From assembly GCA_027682585.1 (NCBI GenBank), contig JAQCZH010000001.1, positions 744,001 to 808,000 of the forward strand: 64,000 nt of DNA, in the 5' to 3' direction. Shown here piece by piece: positions 61,026-64,000 of this stretch. The position numbers and the translations under genes were made by a program. This DNA is from Lachnospiraceae bacterium AF51-6-b8A. GTDB taxonomy: Bacteria; Bacillota; Clostridia; Lachnospirales; Lachnospiraceae. The notes beneath the pieces were generated by a model that was given only the letters and a program-made list of their open reading frames with translations, ran no database searches and was not told the DNA's origin. The stretch's first letter is position 1, and each line of letters opens with the position of its first letter.

Positions 61026-61941
61026 GCTTCACCTCACCCGGATAGTCCATCCCAAGGGAATCGTCCGATGGATTGAGCTCATCGATCCCATCAAATGCAT
61101 ACTCTCTGACAAGCTCCTCCAAAGTCTTCATCTGTCTTGCCACCGCGCTCTTCCTCTTTCTGGCCATGGCGACCAGAAGGGCGTTGATCAGGCTCATGGG
61201 AGCGACCAGGGACTGGGCGATTTCGTTGAGCTCTACCTGTGCTGTCAGATTGCAGGAAGAATAGAGGTTCATGGGGGATGTGACCCGGTCTGTCAGAGAG
61301 ATTACCTTGGCGGAACGGGCATTCGCGAACTCCATCGCCTTTAAGGTTCGCATGGAATAGCGGGGAAAGCTGATCCCAAAGAGGGTGTCTTTGGATCCGA
61401 TATGGATCATCTGCTCAAAAATCTCTGAGGTGTTCAGACTGGTGATGATATGGATATCATCTCTGACCAGGCGCAGGTACGAGACCAGATACATGGCCAG
61501 GGGCGCGGATGCCCCTAGCCCCACAATATAGACATTTTTAGCTGACAGGATAATGTCGACCGCCTCATCGAAAGCATTCTGGTCCGTCTGCCGGAGAGTC
61601 TCCTCCAATTGATGGCGATCAGACTCCAGGATCTGGGCCAGGATCTGAGATTTTCCGGCTCTTTTATTCTGGCTCTTGATCTCCTGTCGCTCCATCAGAC
61701 GATTCTTGACATTATCCTCCAAGTCCCTGCGAAAGGCCGGATAGCCGGAGTAGCCGAGCGACATGGCAAAGCGGACCGCTGTGGACTCAGAGACGCCGAC
61801 CGCTCTTCCAAGCTGAGCCGCCGTCATAAAAACCGCCTGATCATAATAATCCGCTATATAATTGGCGATCCACTTCTGTCCCTTGCTCATCCTGCTGTAG
61901 TCGGCATTGATGCGGGCCATCAAGTCATTCTTCACTGCCAT
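61018..61941 (-). CDS. MurR/RpiR family transcriptional regulator
   Basis: Sugar-phosphate-responsive DNA-binding regulator. The start at 61941 (MAVKNDLMARINADYS) has GGGG eight bases before it. About 307 residues: an N-terminal helix-turn-helix (about 15-80, including AAQLGRAVGVSESTAVRFAMSLGYSGY) and a C-terminal SIS domain (about 130-260, with IVGLGASAPLA and SFPRYSMRTLKAMEFA). First gene of an operon of flavoprotein, cmk, ispH and S1; since that is not a sugar locus, its ligand is unclear. A candidate operator overlaps its promoter. Confidence 0.9.
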   Translation of the reverse strand: MAVKNDLMARINADYSRMSKGQKWIANYIADYYDQAVFMTAAQLGRAVGVSESTAVRFAMSLGYSGYPAFRRDLEDNVKNRLMERQEIKSQNKRAGKSQILAQILESDRHQLEETLRQTDQNAFDEAVDIILSAKNVYIVGLGASAPLAMYLVSYLRLVRDDIHIITSLNTSEIFEQMIHIGSKDTLFGISFPRYSMRTLKAMEFANARSAKVISLTDRVTSPMNLYSSCNLTAQVELNEIAQSLVAPMSLINALLVAMARKRKSAVARQMKTLEELVREYAFDGIDELNPSDDSLGMDYPGEVKHA

Positions 61942-61975
61942 ATCCGCTGCCCCTTTCCTCGCGATACACTCATTC

Positions 61976-62005
61976 ATTATAAAAAAGAGGACCGCCCTTT
62001 GTCCA
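61976..62005 (-). promoter_or_regulatory. Promoter of the rpiR-led operon
   Basis: -35 TGGACA (62000-62005), an 18-base spacer and a perfect -10 TATAAT (61976-61981), about 35 bases before the chosen start. Confidence 0.6.
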
Positions 62006-62024
62006 ATCGCGTTAACCAAAGGGC
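61994..62024. promoter_or_regulatory. Candidate RpiR operator overlapping the -35 box
   Basis: GCCCTTTG-N15-CAAAGGGC, a perfect 8-bp inverted repeat covering the -35 region. A half-site repeat AAGGGCAAGCC occurs at 62019-62029 and again at 62042-62052. Autoregulation by the gene product is the simplest reading. An alternative is a weak terminator stem ahead of the T-rich run at 61982-61987. Confidence 0.45.
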
Positions 62025-62070
62025 AAGCCTGGAATTGTCTGAAGGGCAAGCCGGAACTGCCGAAGAGAAA

Positions 62071-62101
62071 AGCCGGGAAGACCTGCTCTGTCCTCCCGGC
62101 T
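62071..62101 (-). terminator. Intrinsic terminator after the frameshifted membrane gene
   Basis: AGCCGGGAAGAC (62071-62082) pairs with GTCCTCCCGGCT (62090-62101), 12 pairs with one wobble, followed on the minus strand by TTTTCTCTT. Confidence 0.75.
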
Positions 62102-62125
62102 CTTTCATTTTTCCCCAGGAGAAAG

Positions 62126-62429
62126 TCATCTCCAGCTCACTGACATCTCTCCGTCTATATCGCGTATATCCATGTACCAGACAAGAAAATGCAGAATCAG
62201 ATATACAGCAAATAAAATGAGGGCAATTATCCCAGGGAACGATGTGCCGTACACTGCATTCTTGACAATCAAAAATGCGCTCCAGCTGCAGACCAGCGCA
62301 AGGTTCCTTGCTCCGATCAGGACCCTGCCTGCTTCTCATCGGAAAATAAAATGTCAAACAAATCGCAATCATCATCCACGCCAGAAGAAACAGCGCCTCA
62401 AAGGAAATTCTCAAGTTCTTATGCTTCAT
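62126..62429 (-). pseudogene. Small three-helix membrane protein broken by a one-base frameshift
   Basis: The first frame starts at 62429 with a strong GGGAGGG site and encodes MKHKNLRISFEALFLLAWMM and a membrane helix. After MRSRQ it runs into polar nonsense. The next frame from that point encodes two more helices (LIGARNLALVCSWSAFLIVK, then GIIALILFAVYLILHFLVWY) ending in DGEMSVSWR and TGA at 62126. Removing one G from the GGG at 62323-62325 joins them into one protein of about 100 residues. It has its own promoter and terminator. This may be a real recent mutation, a sequencing error, or less likely programmed frameshifting. Family not recognised. Confidence 0.65.
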
Positions 62430-62485
62430 CTTTCCCTCCCGGCAAGTGATTCCTACCCTCCTAATAATTGTATATCACTAAATAC

Positions 62486-62515
62486 ACTATATATCAGATC
62501 TCTATACTCTGTCAG
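62486..62515 (-). promoter_or_regulatory. Promoter of the frameshifted membrane gene
   Basis: -35 CTGACA (62510-62515), an 18-base spacer and -10 TATAGT (62486-62491). The surrounding 154-base gap to the acetyltransferase gene is AT-rich and also has a TACCAAA/TTTGGTA inverted repeat near 62550-62576. Confidence 0.5.
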
Positions 62516-62583
62516 ATACTTCTAATTCAGTTTTCCAAATCTCTTACTACCAAATTGTAAAAACCGGTTTGGTAAAAGCCAGT

Positions 62584-63369
62584 TTACCCTCGATGGCTCT
62601 CAATCCAAGAAACAGAGAAATCTACAATATCGCGTTGCCTCATGAATCTGGAATCAGCCTTGCCCACCTTACCTGCACTTACAAGTCCTGTTTTCTCAAA
62701 GGCACTTCCGATCTCCTCAAAATCTGCTCCGTCAACAAACAAGGTACTGTATGCCTTCCATACGCGCACCCCCTTTTCAAGGATGGCGCTGTGTTCGACG
62801 CAGTTATGTTTCCCCGGATATGTTGCACGTACATCTGCCAAGTGAATCGATGTATTCTTGTCATATCCGACGCCCAGTAACAATACCTTTGCGTCAAGTT
62901 TATAGAGCTTTGCGATCGGTGAACCCTCTCCAAATATATTGGAAAGGCTATGTTCCGCCGTAATATAGGCAGCATGTTTTCCCCATGCGCACAGGGATCT
63001 TGCCGGATGATCTGTTCGGATGCTGCCTGGCCATTGTCGAAACATTTCCGCAACAGCTCCCATCGTATTGGTCGGTGTGATCTCTTTGTCATATGCCGGC
63101 CAGTTTTCTCTGATGATATTCCAGTCTGACTTGTCTGCATCCCAATGCACACCTGTTTCGGGATCCAGATTTTTCCATGACTGTGTCGGCATTACAATGG
63201 TACCTTCAGATGTCACCACTTCCATGAGGGCTTCTATCACAGCCTGTGCCCCGCCGCATACATATCCAATGTTCTTTAAGGATGTATGTACAATAACAAT
63301 ATCCCCTTGTTTCAGGCCAATTCCTCTTAATCCCTGCACGATATCTTTTTTACATACCACTTTCATCAT
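62584..63369 (-). CDS. AAC(3) family N-acetyltransferase (aminoglycoside acetyltransferase-like)
   Basis: Acetyl-CoA-dependent transferase of the antibiotic N-acetyltransferase family, which includes AAC(3) resistance enzymes and YokD-like proteins of unknown substrate. It has 261 residues. Family runs: VIVHTSLKNIGYVCGGAQAV, GTIVMPTQS, TNTMGAVAEMFRQWPGSIRT followed by DHPARSLCAWG, and GEGSPIAKLYKLDAKVLLLG then GVGYDKNTSIHLAD. The catalytic-region HxxE-type glutamate is an aspartate here. Sequence alone does not show it gives aminoglycoside resistance. It stands alone, between the frameshifted gene and a hairpin-repeat region. Confidence 0.82.
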   Translation of the reverse strand: MMKVVCKKDIVQGLRGIGLKQGDIVIVHTSLKNIGYVCGGAQAVIEALMEVVTSEGTIVMPTQSWKNLDPETGVHWDADKSDWNIIRENWPAYDKEITPTNTMGAVAEMFRQWPGSIRTDHPARSLCAWGKHAAYITAEHSLSNIFGEGSPIAKLYKLDAKVLLLGVGYDKNTSIHLADVRATYPGKHNCVEHSAILEKGVRVWKAYSTLFVDGADFEEIGSAFEKTGLVSAGKVGKADSRFMRQRDIVDFSVSWIESHRG

Positions 63370-63425
63370 CTTTACCTTTTCCCGTCAAAAAATGGCAAAT
63401 TTGCCAGAGACTACAAACTAAAAAC

Positions 63426-63450
63426 GGGATACTCGCTCCGCGGGTATCCC
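63426..63450 (-). terminator. Hairpin repeat copy 1 (terminator-like)
   Basis: GGGATAC/GTATCCC stem around an eleven-base loop, followed on the minus strand by GTTTTTAG. It can terminate the decarboxylase operon. It is related in sequence to the hairpin 40 bases further on. Confidence 0.6.
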
Positions 63451-63461
63451 ATCGTTCATGA

Positions 63462-63494
63462 CAATGGAATACACGCAGAGCGCGTATTTCATTG
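63462..63494. repeat. Hairpin repeat copy 2
   Basis: CAATGGAATACACGC (63462-63476) pairs with GCGCGTATTTCATTG (63480-63494): 15 positions with one mismatch and one wobble, around a three-base loop. The sequence from GGAATAC at 63466 is an imperfect copy of that from GGGATAC at 63426 (period 40), sharing the GGrATACnCGC, GCGnGTAT and ATyGTTyrTGA pieces. Confidence 0.55.
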
Positions 63495-63541
63495 TTTGTG
63501 AAATATATCTTTGAAAAAACGATACGCAAGAAAGCACGGCT

Positions 63542-64000
63542 TTACACAGGATAGGCCCCGTTCTCGCTGTCTGCCAGCTTGGCGTCCATCTTGGTCTGCT
63601 GAGCCTGACGGTACTTGAAGTACTCGACAGCAACCTGGGGGAAGAGGGCATAGGACAGGGTATCCTCATCCTGCTGTTTGTAAGGAGCAACCGCCTTCTC
63701 CATCTCCGGGAGCTGGGGTTCTATCAGATCCGCCGCCCGACAGCTGATGGCCTCGGACTTACGGTCGCCCAGAGCTTTCTCGACAACCTCGGGATTAAAT
63801 GGTTTCTCGGTCTTTCCGTATTTACCCAGGAGCAAATCCTTGGTCTGATCCGTCACGACCTTATAGCGCTCTCCCATCAGGACATTGAAGACGGCCTGTG
63901 TTCCCACGATCTGTGAAGAGGGGGTGACCAGAGGGGGCTCACCCAGATCCTTGCGGACACGGGGTACTTCCTCCAGGACCTCCTGCAGCTTATCGGACTT
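63542..64000 (-). CDS. oadA: Oxaloacetate decarboxylase / pyruvate carboxylase alpha subunit, C-terminal part (runs off the right edge)
   Basis: Carboxyltransferase subunit of a biotin-dependent decarboxylase that can pump Na+, or of a transcarboxylase. The visible 152 residues are the conserved C-terminal PYC_OADA region, with EVPRVRKDLGEPPLVTPSSQ, IVGTQAVFNVLMGERYK, and YGKTEKPFNPEV. The protein ends without a biotinyl-lysine (MKM) domain, so the biotin carrier must be a separate protein. The 5' part lies outside the window; an internal start near 63907 is not needed because the frame is open to the edge. Confidence 0.85.
   Translation of the reverse strand, partial: KSDKLQEVLEEVPRVRKDLGEPPLVTPSSQIVGTQAVFNVLMGERYKVVTDQTKDLLLGKYGKTEKPFNPEVVEKALGDRKSEAISCRAADLIEPQLPEMEKAVAPYKQQDEDTLSYALFPQVAVEYFKYRQAQQTKMDAKLADSENGAYPV

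Noticed and set aside
62584..63369. Calling the AAC(3)-like gene an aminoglycoside resistance gene
   Set aside because: The family includes many non-resistance acetyltransferases and the sequence does not identify the substrate.
63418..63690. A 90-codon frame across the hairpin repeats
   Set aside because: It overlaps the end of the decarboxylase gene in another frame and its C-terminus is a translation of the palindromes; no support as a protein.

Overview
The window reads as chromosomal DNA from a Gram-positive anaerobe of the class Clostridia, most likely a Lachnospiraceae-type organism. The evidence is an rnfCDGEAB operon of clostridial order, a membrane pyrophosphatase with the K+-dependent signature, the spore-associated GerW/YtfJ plus DUF2953 pair, RecU, the Prp protease with an N-terminally extended L27, the short HisG plus HisZ pair, strong GGAGG ribosome binding sites, and several GTG/TTG starts. 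Base composition looks balanced, near half GC by eye. I see no rRNA, tRNA, CRISPR array, insertion sequence or prophage. Nearly all of it is housekeeping and intermediary metabolism in long, tightly packed operons, most on the minus strand.

Layout. 1-870: rplU-prp-rpmA (minus) with a near-consensus promoter. 871-5410: a Bce-type antibiotic-sensing and detoxification module (response regulator, intramembrane-sensing kinase, ABC ATPase, large permease) with a canonical BceR-type operator; it sits between rng and rplU, which are usually neighbours in Clostridia. 5504-9890: hisI, two radical-SAM-associated proteins (TIGR03960/TIGR03936 types) and an RNase G that lacks the zinc-link. 9891-10275: a promoter, a 27-codon membrane miniprotein and a terminator. 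10276-14164: hisZ-G-D-B; hisH, hisA, hisF and hisE are absent from this locus. 14333-24820: a long run from gmk-rpoZ-rimO-pgsA-pncC-rsmD-coaD and a coiled-coil protein down to rsuA, a HAD phosphatase, YgiQ, an RluA-type pseudouridine synthase and RecU.

25116-31579: rqcH (plus), then recG, a FakA-like kinase and an Asp23 protein (minus), then rpmB (plus). 31863-33965: membrane pyrophosphatase. 34110-46753: a 13-gene minus-strand run linking folate (5-formyl-THF cyclo-ligase), tRNA modification (miaB), a NusG-II/Gx pair, RuvAB, ZapA, a U32 peptidase-like protein, a FtsW/RodA and class B PBP pair, a small unknown, DUF2953 and GerW. 46983-53609: apbE (plus) converging on the rnf operon (minus); ApbE attaches the covalent FMN that RnfD and RnfG need. 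53888-56776: a DEDD-type nuclease, a DUF308 membrane protein and an M20 peptidase. 57097-61941: an RpiR regulator, a flavoprotein, cmk, ispH and a four-domain S1 protein. 62126-64000: a frameshifted small membrane protein, an AAC(3)-like acetyltransferase, a pair of related hairpins and the end of an oxaloacetate decarboxylase alpha subunit.

Functionally the energy genes fit together: Rnf and the pyrophosphatase both generate ion gradients, and the biotin-dependent decarboxylase family at the right edge can do so too. I did not find a clearly new defence or biosynthetic system. The most useful leads are the RnfE C-terminal cysteine cluster with its charged tail, the miniprotein/terminator unit ahead of hisI, the Bce module with its operator, the single-base frameshift at 62323-62325, and several unusually long intergenic hairpins.
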